Origin: Anaerocolumna sedimenticola
GTDB taxonomy: Bacteria; Bacillota; Clostridia; Lachnospirales; Lachnospiraceae
Assembly: GCF_009931695.1 (NCBI RefSeq)
Contig: NZ_CP048000.1
Coordinates: 3,551,501 to 3,615,500, forward strand
Length of the DNA stretch: 64,000 bases
Reading direction: 5' to 3'
Position 1 is the first letter of the stretch, and every line of letters begins with the position of its first letter. A program made the position numbers and the translations under genes. This document shows positions 1 to 9,527 of the stretch, piece after piece. The notes beneath the pieces were generated by a model. It was given only the letters and a program-made list of their open reading frames with translations, ran no database searches and was not told the DNA's origin.

Positions 1-893
1 GCCACGGCAGTGAGACTTTCGTAGAGGGAATAAAGAATTCCTGTAATCCAGTTTTTATGGAAATTGGAGCTCGGGTTGGAATCACCAATATGTATAAATA
101 CTTTGGTAAATTGGGACTTTTCAATAAAACAGGTATCGATCTTCCAGGGGAAGCAAAATCAATTATGCATAAACCTGAAAATGTAGGAGCTGTTGAATTA
201 GCAACTATTTCTTTCGGCCAGTCTTTCCAGATAACGCCGCTTCAGCTGTTAGTTGCAGCGAGTGCAGTTGTCAACGGAGGCAATATCGTTACACCGCATT
301 TTGGTGTTCAGGTAAAAAGTCCCGAAGGTACTACTGTAAAAACTTTTCATTATGAAGGTGCACAAGGCGCAGTATCAAAAGAAACTTCGGATACCATGAA
401 GAAATTATTGGAGGCAGTTGTTTCTGAGGGTACCGGTAAAAGAGCTTATTTACCCGGATTTAAAATTGGCGGAAAAACTGCTACTTCAGAAAAATTACCG
501 CGTAGCAGCAACAAATACATATCATCCTTTCTTGGATTTGCACCAGCAGATAATCCCCAGGTTATTGCAATCGTTTTAATCGATGAGCCAACCGGAATCT
601 ATTATGGCGGTACCATAGCAGCACCGGTAATCGCTGAGGTACTTGACAATGTACTTCCTTATTTAGGTGTTGAACCCCATTATACAGAAGCCGAAACGAA
701 AGAATTTAACGTTGGAACCATAAACATGCCGAATCTGGTGGGTAAGAAAAAAGATGAGTTAAAAGAAATCTTAAAAGACACCGATTATGGTGACATTTAT
801 TATTTAGGTGAGGGTGAAACGATCAAGGAGCAATTCCCGTTACCGGGTGAGAAGATAAATCTAAATAGTGACTTGATTCTATATCTGGAATAG
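1..893 (+). CDS. spoVD: Class B penicillin-binding protein, SpoVD/FtsI type (C-terminal part)
   Basis: The reading frame is open from the window edge (frame from base 3), so the N-terminus lies upstream; the ATG at 57 is internal. It encodes the second half of a transpeptidase domain followed by one PASTA domain (about the last 60 residues). The SxN motif is visible as S-C-N at 39-47. The third active-site motif, normally K-T-G, reads K-T-A (474-482) in the context GGKTATSEK. Such enzymes cross-link peptidoglycan at the septum or, for SpoVD, in the spore cortex. The C-terminal PASTA domain and the position directly before mraY fit SpoVD, but a vegetative division PBP cannot be excluded. Confidence 0.85.
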   Translation, partial: HGSETFVEGIKNSCNPVFMEIGARVGITNMYKYFGKLGLFNKTGIDLPGEAKSIMHKPENVGAVELATISFGQSFQITPLQLLVAASAVVNGGNIVTPHFGVQVKSPEGTTVKTFHYEGAQGAVSKETSDTMKKLLEAVVSEGTGKRAYLPGFKIGGKTATSEKLPRSSNKYISSFLGFAPADNPQVIAIVLIDEPTGIYYGGTIAAPVIAEVLDNVLPYLGVEPHYTEAETKEFNVGTINMPNLVGKKKDELKEILKDTDYGDIYYLGEGETIKEQFPLPGEKINLNSDLILYLE

Positions 894-958
894 AATATAA
901 TAAAAAAGTTGGTTTTACGAAAGAAATAACAAGAGGATTCACTTGGGAGGAAAAAAAG

Positions 959-1927
959 ATGGATTTTAAAATATTAATGCCGGTTATCATATCATTTGTT
1001 ATCAGTGTAATTTTGTGCCCGATTTTAATACCTTTTTTAAAGAGGCTAAAATTTGGCCAGTTTGTACGTGACGATGGACCGGAGAGCCATTTAAAGAAAT
1101 CGGGTACGCCAACCATGGGCGGAATCATTATTTTACTCAGTGTTACCCTTACTTCTTTAGCTTATATTGGTAAATATCCGGATATGATACCGGTCTTATT
1201 CTCAACAGTTGGATTTGGTATTATTGGATTACTGGACGATTATATCAAGGTTGTTATGAAAAGATCGATGGGATTAAGGGCCTGGCAGAAACTGGTAGGC
1301 CAGATATTAGTTACTGCAATTTTTGGTTATTATTTAGTAAATTATACCGATGTTGGTTCAACTATGCTTATCCCTTTTACCGGTGGTTTTAAAGGCGGTA
1401 TGTATTTAGATACATCATATTTATTTATTCCATTATTATTTTTGGTTGTATTAGGTACCGTAAACGGTGCCAATTTCACAGATGGCCTGGATGGTTTAGC
1501 AAGCAGTGTAACGCTTTTAATTGCTACGTTTTTTTCTGTTGTTGCAATCGGAATGGGGAGCGGTATTTCTCCTATCACCTGTGCCGTAGCAGGTAGTTTA
1601 TTAGGATTTCTGGTATTTAATATTTACCCGGCAAGGGTATTTATGGGGGATACCGGTTCACTGGCCTTAGGAGGATTTGTGGCTGCTTCGGCATATATGC
1701 TTCGAATGCCGTTATTTATACTCATTGTAGGATTAATCTATCTGATTGAGGTTCTGTCAGTTATGCTCCAGGTCGGATATTTTAAATTAACCGGTGGTAA
1801 AAGAATTTTTAAAATGGCGCCGATTCATCATCATTTTGAGTTATGCGGCTGGGCGGAGACAAGAGTAGTAGCAGTTTTCGGGGTCATAACAGCAATTCTT
1901 TGTTTAATAGCACTAATGGGAATATAA
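959..1927 (+). CDS. mraY: Phospho-N-acetylmuramoyl-pentapeptide transferase (MraY)
   Basis: This 322-residue polytopic membrane protein transfers phospho-MurNAc-pentapeptide from UDP to undecaprenyl phosphate, forming lipid I. Family signatures are present: the acidic DDYIKV motif near residue 90, NGANFTDGLDGLA near residue 170, and the histidine-rich PIHHHFE segment near residue 290. Length is normal. The start follows a GGGAGG ribosome-binding site eight bases upstream. It sits between the PBP and murD with short gaps, as in the conserved dcw cluster, and is probably co-transcribed with them. Confidence 0.97.
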   Translation: MDFKILMPVIISFVISVILCPILIPFLKRLKFGQFVRDDGPESHLKKSGTPTMGGIIILLSVTLTSLAYIGKYPDMIPVLFSTVGFGIIGLLDDYIKVVMKRSMGLRAWQKLVGQILVTAIFGYYLVNYTDVGSTMLIPFTGGFKGGMYLDTSYLFIPLLFLVVLGTVNGANFTDGLDGLASSVTLLIATFFSVVAIGMGSGISPITCAVAGSLLGFLVFNIYPARVFMGDTGSLALGGFVAASAYMLRMPLFILIVGLIYLIEVLSVMLQVGYFKLTGGKRIFKMAPIHHHFELCGWAETRVVAVFGVITAILCLIALMGI

Positions 1928-1948
1928 CATCAGGGAGGATTTAATACG

Positions 1949-3307
1949 ATGAAACTGAATGATAAACGGATTTTTGTATTTGGAACCGGTATAAGCGGTA
2001 TTTCTGCTGTGAATTTATTGCAGAAAGTTGCTGCTGATATTATCGTATATGATGGCAATGATAAGTTAAATAAAGATGAAATAAAGGCCAAATTACCGGA
2101 GGATTTTAATGGCACCATTCTTCTGGGTTCCATACCGGAGGGATTAATTGATACCATTGATTTGGTAATCTTAAGTCCGGGTGTACCTACTGATTTAGAG
2201 TTAGTAAACCAAATGAGGGATAAAAAGATTCCCATCTGGGGAGAAGTAGAGCTTGCATATTATTTTTCCAAGGGTAAAATTGTGGGAATTACCGGTACGA
2301 ATGGTAAAACAACTACTACAACACTGGTCGGTGAAATTATGAAGACCTATTTTAATAGTGTATTTGTAGTTGGGAATATCGGAGTGCCTTATACGGAAAT
2401 GGTACTAAATACAACGGAAGAATCCGTTACGGTTGCAGAAATGAGCAGCTTTCAATTAGAATCTATTGAATCTTTCAAACCCAATGTAAGTGCTATTTTA
2501 AATATAACGCCGGATCATTTAAACAGACATCATACGATGGAAAACTACATTGAAGCGAAAAAAAACATTACACGAAATCAGGATAGTAGTGATGTTTGTG
2601 TTATAAATTATGAAGATGAAGTTTTAAGAAAAATAGGGCAGGAGCTAAAAACAAAAGTATTCTACTTTAGTAGCCTGCATGCGTTAGATTATGGTATTTA
2701 TCTTGAGGGCGAAAATATTATTTATAATGACAGCCAGAATAAAACCTTAGTATGTAATATACAGGAATTAAATATTTTCGGACGTCACAGTTATGAAAAT
2801 GTAATGGCTGCGGTTGCCTGCGGAATTTCCCTTGGAGTTCCTATGGATAAAATTAAATATGCAATTACCAATTTTGTTGCAGTGGAGCATCGAATCGAAT
2901 TTGTTACTACCAAACACGGCGTTAAATATTATAATGATTCCAAAGGAACAAATCCGGATGCATCTATGAAAGCAATTGAATCCATGCAGACACCGACGCT
3001 TTTAATAGCCGGCGGTTATGATAAAGGTTCCGAATATGATGAGTGGCTGGAGGCTTTTGGCGGTAAAATCCGCTATTTGGTATTATTAGGTCAGACCAGG
3101 GATAAAATTGCAGAAACAGCAAAACGCCATGGTTTTGAAAATATTATTATGGTAGAAAGCCTGGAAGAGGCTGTAAACGTGTGTGCAAAGAAAGCGAATC
3201 AAGGTGACTCCGTTCTTCTGTCACCTGCCTGTGCAAGTTGGGGAATGTTTAAAAATTACGAGGAACGCGGGCACTTATTTAAGGAATATGTAAAAAATTT
3301 GGATTGA
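1949..3307 (+). CDS. murD: UDP-N-acetylmuramoyl-L-alanine--D-glutamate ligase (MurD)
   Basis: This 452-residue cytoplasmic ATP-dependent ligase adds D-glutamate to UDP-MurNAc-L-Ala. The N-terminal Rossmann-like domain begins with a glycine-rich strand (FGTGISG). The Mur ligase P-loop GITGTNGKTTTTTL lies near residues 112-125, and the C-terminal domain contains the NDSKGTNPDA segment typical of the family. It starts 21 bases after mraY behind GGGAGG. Confidence 0.97.
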   Translation: MKLNDKRIFVFGTGISGISAVNLLQKVAADIIVYDGNDKLNKDEIKAKLPEDFNGTILLGSIPEGLIDTIDLVILSPGVPTDLELVNQMRDKKIPIWGEVELAYYFSKGKIVGITGTNGKTTTTTLVGEIMKTYFNSVFVVGNIGVPYTEMVLNTTEESVTVAEMSSFQLESIESFKPNVSAILNITPDHLNRHHTMENYIEAKKNITRNQDSSDVCVINYEDEVLRKIGQELKTKVFYFSSLHALDYGIYLEGENIIYNDSQNKTLVCNIQELNIFGRHSYENVMAAVACGISLGVPMDKIKYAITNFVAVEHRIEFVTTKHGVKYYNDSKGTNPDASMKAIESMQTPTLLIAGGYDKGSEYDEWLEAFGGKIRYLVLLGQTRDKIAETAKRHGFENIIMVESLEEAVNVCAKKANQGDSVLLSPACASWGMFKNYEERGHLFKEYVKNLD

Positions 3308-3424
3308 TAGATTTCTAAAGATTAATCGATTTCTAAAATAGGATTTAGATTAATTGACTAGAATAAAAATAAATTCCAAATCCGGCAGTATGATACGTAC
3401 ATTTCGTACAGATAGGAGCAATCA

Positions 3425-4570
3425 ATGACTAGAGCAGAAAGAGAACAGGGAAAATTAAAAAAATTCCATAGCTACTATGATTACAGTCTTCTGTTCTTAA
3501 CACTGTTTCTGGTATGCTTTGGGTTGGTTATGATTTATAGTACCAGCTCGTATAATGCAAGCAGAGATTTTGGAAATCCGGCTTTCTATTTGGAAAAACA
3601 AGGAGCCTTCGCAGTACTTGGTACGGTGGTTATGTTAATTGTATCAAAAATAGACTATCGTATTTATATTACAAAATTACCAATTCTAAAAATGAAGCCA
3701 GTTACATTACTGTTTATATTTTGTATTTTATTACAAACCTATGTTTTGATTTTTGGTGCGGAAATCAACGGTGCGAAACGCTGGATTGATTTAGGACCGC
3801 TTGGCAGATTTCAGCCATCAGAGCTTTCCAAAATAGCAGTAATCTTATTTACTGCATACATAGTAAATTTATCACCGGTAAAACTGGATAAATTCAAAGG
3901 TTTTATAAGGGTAGCCGTATTTATCGCTCCATTAATTGTATTGGTCTTAATACCTAACTTTAGTACTGCATTAGTAATGTCCGCTATCATGGTTGCAATT
4001 TGTTTTGTAGCCAGCAGGAAAAAATTATATTTTGTCGCATCCGGAATCATAATGGGAGCAATCGGAGCTGCTTTTGTATTCGGGGTAAGTTACCGAAGCA
4101 CCCGTATAGATGTTTGGAGGAATGTTGAAACCCATCCAAAAGGATATCAGATTTTGCAGGGATTATATGCCATCGCATCCGGAGGAATTTTTGGCAAAGG
4201 ACTTGGAGAGAGTATGCAAAAGCTGGGCTTCATACCGGAATCCCATAATGATATGATTTTTTCCGTAATTTGCGAGGAACTTGGACTTTTTGGAGCAGTC
4301 GCCGTAATCATGTTATTTGTTTTAATGGTATGGAGATTATTTGTGATCGCGATCAATGCCTCTGATTTATATGGAGGTCTCATTGCTACAGGAGTACTGA
4401 CACATATCGCAGTACAGGTTTTACTTAATATAGCCGTTGTTACCAATACAATTCCCTCCACAGGAATTCCGCTGCCTTTTATCAGTTACGGAGGTAGTTC
4501 TTTAATGGTTTTACTGTTTGAAATGGGAATTGCGCTAAGTGTTTCAAACCAGATTAAATATGAGAGATAG
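3425..4570 (+). CDS. ftsW: SEDS-family peptidoglycan polymerase (FtsW/SpoVE)
   Basis: This 381-residue membrane protein has about ten hydrophobic segments and the SEDS signature near the C-terminus (STGIPLPFISYGGSS). SEDS proteins polymerise lipid II together with a class B PBP. The likely partner here is the PBP at the window start, so the gene could equally be called spoVE. The start is supported by AGGAG seven bases upstream. About 117 non-coding bases separate it from murD. murG, which follows this gene in Bacillus, is absent here. Confidence 0.9.
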   Translation: MTRAEREQGKLKKFHSYYDYSLLFLTLFLVCFGLVMIYSTSSYNASRDFGNPAFYLEKQGAFAVLGTVVMLIVSKIDYRIYITKLPILKMKPVTLLFIFCILLQTYVLIFGAEINGAKRWIDLGPLGRFQPSELSKIAVILFTAYIVNLSPVKLDKFKGFIRVAVFIAPLIVLVLIPNFSTALVMSAIMVAICFVASRKKLYFVASGIIMGAIGAAFVFGVSYRSTRIDVWRNVETHPKGYQILQGLYAIASGGIFGKGLGESMQKLGFIPESHNDMIFSVICEELGLFGAVAVIMLFVLMVWRLFVIAINASDLYGGLIATGVLTHIAVQVLLNIAVVTNTIPSTGIPLPFISYGGSSLMVLLFEMGIALSVSNQIKYER

Positions 4571-4656
4571 GTATTTACTATTACCATTTGGCTACAGGCA
4601 CAAATCAAAGAATATTTCATATAGTAATTGTATATTCAAGTTTGATGAGGTGCACC

Positions 4657-5910
4657 ATGGCATTTATAGAGATCATTGGAGGAAAGCAGCTGAATGGTGA
4701 AGTTAACATACAAGGTTCAAAAAATGCAGTATTACCGATTTTGGCAGCTACTGTACTGATAAATGGAATAGTAAAGCTGAATAATTGTCCCAAGATATTA
4801 GACGTTTTTCATATGATTAAAATATTGGAGGCAATCGGTTGTAACATATGGTGGGAAAAATCTTCTCTCATTATTGATACAACTAAGCTTAATACATCGA
4901 CGGTTCCGGAAGATTACGTCAAGATGATGCGGTCTTCCATCATATTAATGGGTGCTTTATTAGGCCGTACACATTCGGTAACCATTACGTATCCGGGGGG
5001 ATGTACCATTGGTGCAAGACCAATTGATTACCATTTAAGTGCTTTTCAGGATATGAACGTCTCATTGGAAGAAGAGGACGGGCTGATTAAATGTACTACT
5101 ACAGGTATAAAAGGCAATGATATATTCTTAAAATTCCCGAGTGTGGGGGCAACGGAGAATGTAATACTTACCGCAGTTTTAGCCTCAGGCAAAACCAGTA
5201 TAATCAATGCTGCAAAAGAGCCGGAAATAACAGAATTATGTAAATTTTTAAATGCTGCCGGTGCAAAAATCACAGGTGTCGGAACGGAAACGATTGAAAT
5301 CATAGGAGTTGATTTTTTACGCCCTACTGAATATACCGCTTGTTCCGACAGAATCGTAGCAGGTACTTACTTAGCTGCTGTAGCCGGAACCGGAGGAGAA
5401 GCGGTATTAACAGGTATAGGCAAAGATAGCCTTAATACTGTTATTAAGTTGTTGCGGGAGATGGGCTGCAGTATATTAACAGGAGAAGACTATATTATAA
5501 TTGCTTCTTCGGGAAGACCAAAGCCAATACCTTTTATCCGTACCATGCCCTATCCTGGTTTTCCAACGGATATGCAGTCCCAAATTATGTCAGTTCTTAT
5601 GATGGCTACAGGTACCAGCAAAATTGTAGAAGAAATATTTGAGGGAAGATACCAAAATGTAAAAGAACAGATTAAATTTGGAGCAGATATTCGCATCTCC
5701 GGAAGGGAAGCTACTATTTACGGTGTGCCCACCCTTTATGGATGTGAGGTATTTGCCAGTGAATTAAGGGGTGGTGCAGCACTGGTTATTGCTGGACTTA
5801 TGGCAAAAGGTAAAACAACTATATATAATCCTTATTTTATTGAAAGAGGATATGAGGACATATGTAGAGATTTAAGAGGGTTAGGTGCAGACATCAAAAT
5901 GATAACCTAG
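4657..5910 (+). CDS. murA: UDP-N-acetylglucosamine 1-carboxyvinyltransferase (MurA)
   Basis: This 417-residue enzyme transfers enolpyruvate from PEP to UDP-GlcNAc, the first committed step of peptidoglycan synthesis and the target of fosfomycin. The N-terminus (GGKQLNGEVNIQGSKNAVLP) contains the conserved K and N of the EPT fold. The active-site cysteine lies in PGGCTIGARPID. I place the start at ATG 4657 behind GAGGTG; an in-frame upstream TTG at 4588 would add 23 poorly conserved-looking residues. Confidence 0.96.
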   Translation: MAFIEIIGGKQLNGEVNIQGSKNAVLPILAATVLINGIVKLNNCPKILDVFHMIKILEAIGCNIWWEKSSLIIDTTKLNTSTVPEDYVKMMRSSIILMGALLGRTHSVTITYPGGCTIGARPIDYHLSAFQDMNVSLEEEDGLIKCTTTGIKGNDIFLKFPSVGATENVILTAVLASGKTSIINAAKEPEITELCKFLNAAGAKITGVGTETIEIIGVDFLRPTEYTACSDRIVAGTYLAAVAGTGGEAVLTGIGKDSLNTVIKLLREMGCSILTGEDYIIIASSGRPKPIPFIRTMPYPGFPTDMQSQIMSVLMMATGTSKIVEEIFEGRYQNVKEQIKFGADIRISGREATIYGVPTLYGCEVFASELRGGAALVIAGLMAKGKTTIYNPYFIERGYEDICRDLRGLGADIKMIT

Positions 5911-5957
5911 TATTAAAAAGCAGCAAATAGCACGCAGTGAATACGATAGGAGCTGAA

Positions 5958-6704
5958 ATGAAGGAACAGAGGGTAAAATATCATAATAACGGTTTATTAC
6001 TGGGCTTGATGAAATTGCTTATTCTCTGCCTTGTTATAATCATTCCTGCGTTTATACTGTTTGTAACCTGCAGGCTGGATACGGTTATTGTAGAAGGCAG
6101 CAGTCATTATACAAATGAAGAATTACAAGACAAAGTGATTACCAAAAAGACAGATCGGAATACAATCTTACTTTATCTTCGTTATAAATACGGCAAGGTA
6201 GATAGTATTCCATTTGTCGAAGATATAGATATCGAATTGGTAAACAAAAATACAGTAAAAATACATGTATATGAGAAAGTAATTACCGGCTGTATAGAAT
6301 TTATGGGTGGTTATATGTATTTTGACAAAGATGGTATTGTTGTGGAAAGTTCGAATGAAAAATTGGATGAGGTACCGTTTATAACGGGTTTAAGTTTCAA
6401 CCGGATTATTTTATATGAGAAACTCGAAGTTCAGAAGAAATCCTTGTTCCATGTAATTCTTAATATTACGCAGTTAATTAAGAAATTCGGATTAAAAATC
6501 AATACGATTCAATTTAATTCCAATTTGGATGTTACGCTATACAGTGGGGATATTAAGATTTTGTTAGGAAAAAGGGATACTTATGATGAACAGATTGCTG
6601 AACTAAAGAATGTGTTACCAAAGGCAAAAGGTAAAAAAATTATTTTGGATATGACGGATTTTAAAGAGAGACAAGATGAAATAATTGCCAAACCTTTGAA
6701 GTAA
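5958..6704 (+). CDS. ftsQ: Cell division protein DivIB/FtsQ
   Basis: This 248-residue bitopic protein has one membrane segment (about residues 15-38) and a POTRA-like domain beginning DTVIVEGSSHYTNEEL. Proteins of this type form the divisome subcomplex with FtsL and DivIC and help regulate septal synthesis. The start at ATG 5958 has AGGAG six bases upstream. A GTG 21 bases earlier is in frame but lacks a ribosome site. Its place between murA and ftsZ matches the dcw order of Firmicutes. Confidence 0.88.
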   Translation: MKEQRVKYHNNGLLLGLMKLLILCLVIIIPAFILFVTCRLDTVIVEGSSHYTNEELQDKVITKKTDRNTILLYLRYKYGKVDSIPFVEDIDIELVNKNTVKIHVYEKVITGCIEFMGGYMYFDKDGIVVESSNEKLDEVPFITGLSFNRIILYEKLEVQKKSLFHVILNITQLIKKFGLKINTIQFNSNLDVTLYSGDIKILLGKRDTYDEQIAELKNVLPKAKGKKIILDMTDFKERQDEIIAKPLK

Positions 6705-6904
6705 AAAAATATTAATTTAGGGTTGATTATTTTAGTAAATAAATATATTATATACTATAGGTAAAGAATATACTCGTCTAATTATACATATAAGCAGGAC
6801 AAGCGTATGAAAGGGAAATTTTAATCTAATTTGAATATGTTATTAGTTTATCAGGGTTATGAAATATAGTATAGAACGATTAGTATAGTGAAGGAGGAAG
6901 TACC

Positions 6905-8143
6905 TTGCTTGAGATAAGAACAAATGAAGCTGATTCAACTGCAAAAATACTTGTTATTGGAGTAGGGGGTGCAGGGAATAACGCTGTTAATAGAATGATT
7001 GAAGAGAACATCATTGGAGTGGATTTTATTTGTGTTAATACGGATAAACAGCACTTGAAGAATTGTAAAGCACCACAGTGTGTTCAAATTGGCGAGAAGT
7101 TAACAAAGGGGTTAGGAGCAGGTGCTCAACCTGAAATCGGAGCCCAGGCTGCTGAAGAGAGCAGGGAAGAGTTAACTGAAATTATCAAAGGCTCGGATAT
7201 GGTATTTGTTACCTGCGGTATGGGTGGCGGAACAGGAACCGGTGCAGCACCGGTAGTTGCCCAGATTGCCAAAGAGATGGGGATCTTGACGGTAGGAATT
7301 GTGACAAAACCATTTAAATTTGAAGCAAAAGCCCGTATGAACAATGCATTAAGCGGAATTGAAAAACTGAAGGAACATGTAGATACTTTGATTGTAATAC
7401 CTAATGATAAATTACTTGAGATTGTAGACCGAAGAACTACTATGCCGGATGCACTTAGAAAAGCAGATGAAGTATTGCAGCAGGGTGTGCAGGGAATTAC
7501 GGATTTAATTAATGTTCCCGGCTTAATTAACCTGGATTTTGCCGATGTACAGACAGTTATGAAGGATAAAGGAGTCGCACATATTGGTATTGGTGTTGGC
7601 AAAGGAGATGATAAGTGCGTAAATGCAGTAAATCAAGCTATCACCAGCCCATTATTAGAAACTACAATACAGGGTGCTACCCATGTTATTATTAATATCT
7701 CCGGAGATATAAGTCTTATTGAAGCTAACGAAGCAGCAACTATGGTTCAGGAATTATCCGGTGACTCTGCTAATATTATCTTTGGTGCCATGTATGATGA
7801 AACTACTCCGGATGAAGCTACGATTACTGTAATTGCTACCGGTTTAGACAGTAAAGCTTCCGGAGTTAAAGAACAGGTATCCGGACCCAGTTTTTTGAAA
7901 CAGCCAAATACAAGATCCGAATATAAATTTAACAGCGGGGTAAATACTTCATCCTCTTATGCGAAAGCGCATTCGCAAGTAGCTGCAGCAAACAGCAGCA
8001 ACAACATAAATAGAACACCTTCACAAAATTACGCAGGTTCAAATCCTATTTCTTCCGGCAGCAGTCCTTTTAATACCGGAACGACGGAACCTAGCGGTAT
8101 AAAAATACCAGAATTTTTACAGAAAAACCGAAATCATAAATAA
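6905..8143 (+). CDS. ftsZ: Cell division GTPase FtsZ
   Basis: This 412-residue tubulin homologue builds the Z ring at midcell. The glycine-rich GTP-binding loop reads [11 protein letters not shown] near residues 106-116. The N-terminal nucleotide-binding strand is [16 protein letters not shown] serine/asparagine-rich linker (about 330-395) leads to a conserved C-terminal tail ([14 protein letters not shown]) that binds partners. The start is TTG at 6905 with AGGAGG eight bases upstream. ftsA, usually just before ftsZ, is absent. About 200 AT-rich bases precede the gene, so it may have its own promoter. A strong terminator follows at 8163-8208. Confidence 0.98.
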   Translation: MLEIRTNEADSTAKILVIGVGGAGNNAVNRMIEENIIGVDFICVNTDKQHLKNCKAPQCVQIGEKLTKGLGAGAQPEIGAQAAEESREELTEIIKGSDMVFVTCGMGGGTGTGAAPVVAQIAKEMGILTVGIVTKPFKFEAKARMNNALSGIEKLKEHVDTLIVIPNDKLLEIVDRRTTMPDALRKADEVLQQGVQGITDLINVPGLINLDFADVQTVMKDKGVAHIGIGVGKGDDKCVNAVNQAITSPLLETTIQGATHVIINISGDISLIEANEAATMVQELSGDSANIIFGAMYDETTPDEATITVIATGLDSKASGVKEQVSGPSFLKQPNTRSEYKFNSGVNTSSSYAKAHSQVAAANSSNNINRTPSQNYAGSNPISSGSSPFNTGTTEPSGIKIPEFLQKNRNHK

Positions 8144-8162
8144 ATAATAAAAAAATATTGAA

Positions 8163-8208
8163 AAGAGCCTGTCTCAACTTTTACCGAAAGTTGGGACAGG
8201 CTCTTTTT
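8163..8208 (+). terminator. Rho-independent terminator after ftsZ
   Basis: A 19-bp stem with one G-U pair (arms 8163-8181 and 8187-8205, loop TACCG) runs into a T tract. It is one of the strongest hairpins in the window and ends the dcw transcript. Confidence 0.93.
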
Positions 8209-8436
8209 CGTTTCAAAGGAAAGTTCTAAGAACTTCCGTATGAAATAAAAGTCCTCCGGGCAGGATACTCACGCATGCATACTGTAGTGTATTAGCATGG
8301 CATTTCTTCAGGAGGCTTGAAATTTGCAGGAAATATTATGCAACTTTAGTTAGAATATATTTGTAAAAAAAATACATATTTAAGTACCATAGTGATATAT
8401 TAACCATTATTTTGTAAGTATGAGTAAATGAAAAAG
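8209..8436. other. Non-coding stretch with palindromes between ftsZ terminator and spoIIGA promoter
   Basis: I see no gene. The stretch holds a 15-base palindrome (AAGTTCTAAGAACTT, 8221-8235). It also holds an approximate long hairpin whose outer arms are AAGTCCTCC (8249-8257) and GGAGGCTT (8311-8318), enclosing a smaller imperfect stem around 8273-8299. This could be a repeat relic or a small structured RNA. No ligand-type motif is recognised. Confidence 0.4.
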
Positions 8437-8489
8437 ACAAATTAATTACCAGAAAATGACAAATTCTACAGGGCAAAGAAGCTATAATA
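8437..8489 (+). promoter_or_regulatory. Putative Spo0A-controlled spoIIG promoter
   Basis: Two direct copies of GACAAATT lie 22 bases apart (8437-8444 and 8459-8466). The second reads TGACAAA, six of seven matches to the Spo0A box TGNCGAA. A TATAAT -10 element lies at 8484-8489. The spacing from ATGACA to TATAAT is 21 bases, unusually long. The Bacillus spoIIG promoter is known for a similarly over-long spacer and Spo0A boxes over the -35, so the layout fits; binding itself is inferred. Confidence 0.55.
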
Positions 8490-8525
8490 GGTAAAGAAAT
8501 ACAAGTTATGGAAGCGGGGGTGGAC

Positions 8526-9470
8526 TTGTACCTTGAGATTTATGTAGATGTAATTTTTGTAATTAATTTTATCATGGATATCCTGTTGCTTCTGATAGTA
8601 AGGAAAATATTAAAGTATAAAAATTCTGTGTTCCGGTTATTGTCAGGAGCCGCTATAGGAGCCTTGGGAGCCTGTATACTGGCGGTTCTGCAGGGGCTAA
8701 ACGGTTTGATTCAATTTTTAGCTGCTTATGTTGTAATTTGTTTTGCTATGATAATAGTTTCATTTCAGTTTAGAAACCTGGCGGCAACATTAAAAGCAGT
8801 TTTTATACTTTATATTACCACTTTTTTTTTAGGTGGGGTACTAAATTCACTTTATTATCACTCCATGTTGGGATATTATTTTACAGAATTAATTCAGGGA
8901 AGATTATTTCAGAATCTTAATATGGGTTATTTTGTCCTGGCGATTCTTGTAGGTACTTTAGCGGTGAAGATTCTTATTTTTACTGTAAATAACATACGAA
9001 GCGGGGAATTACAGACGTTTGAGACAGAATTAACATATGGAGATAAGAGTATTAAAATAATCGGATTGTTAGATACAGGTAATGATTTGTATGATCCGAT
9101 TTATGGGAAGCCGGTAATAGTTGCAGAATTTGCTGCAATAGAACCGTTATTAACGGTACGCCAAAAGAATCAACTTCAAATAATGTTAGATACATTTGAT
9201 GGAGGGCGCACCTTTTTGAATGAAAAGGGAAATTCATTAGAAAACAGCAATTTACAGGAACAGGAAGAGGAGCATTTTAATATTATTATGATTCCGTATC
9301 ATTCAATCGGTAAAAAAAACGGTATGTTACCTGCAATAGTGATGAATCGGGTAGTTATATTTAATGGTGAAGAAAAGATATACAGCGAGAAAGTATATAC
9401 GGCCATTAACAGGGAGAAATTGTCAAAAAGACGTGAATATCAGGTTATTTTACATAGGGGTATTATGTAA
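8526..9470 (+). CDS. spoIIGA: Sporulation sigma-E processing peptidase SpoIIGA
   Basis: This membrane aspartic protease removes the pro-sequence of sigma-E in the mother cell. The N-terminal half has about five membrane segments. The C-terminal half carries the aspartic protease motif LLDTGNDLYDP with the DTG active site. I place the start at TTG 8526 because GGGGGTGG lies just before it; an upstream in-frame ATG (8508) would bury that site. Length is about 314 residues. The substrate gene sigE follows 57 bases later. Confidence 0.93.
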   Translation: MYLEIYVDVIFVINFIMDILLLLIVRKILKYKNSVFRLLSGAAIGALGACILAVLQGLNGLIQFLAAYVVICFAMIIVSFQFRNLAATLKAVFILYITTFFLGGVLNSLYYHSMLGYYFTELIQGRLFQNLNMGYFVLAILVGTLAVKILIFTVNNIRSGELQTFETELTYGDKSIKIIGLLDTGNDLYDPIYGKPVIVAEFAAIEPLLTVRQKNQLQIMLDTFDGGRTFLNEKGNSLENSNLQEQEEEHFNIIMIPYHSIGKKNGMLPAIVMNRVVIFNGEEKIYSEKVYTAINREKLSKRREYQVILHRGIM

Positions 9471-9527
9471 CAGATAGGTACGGAAGTGGTGCATTGGGTG
9501 AAAGTGTAAAGGGAGGAAAAGTAAAAA

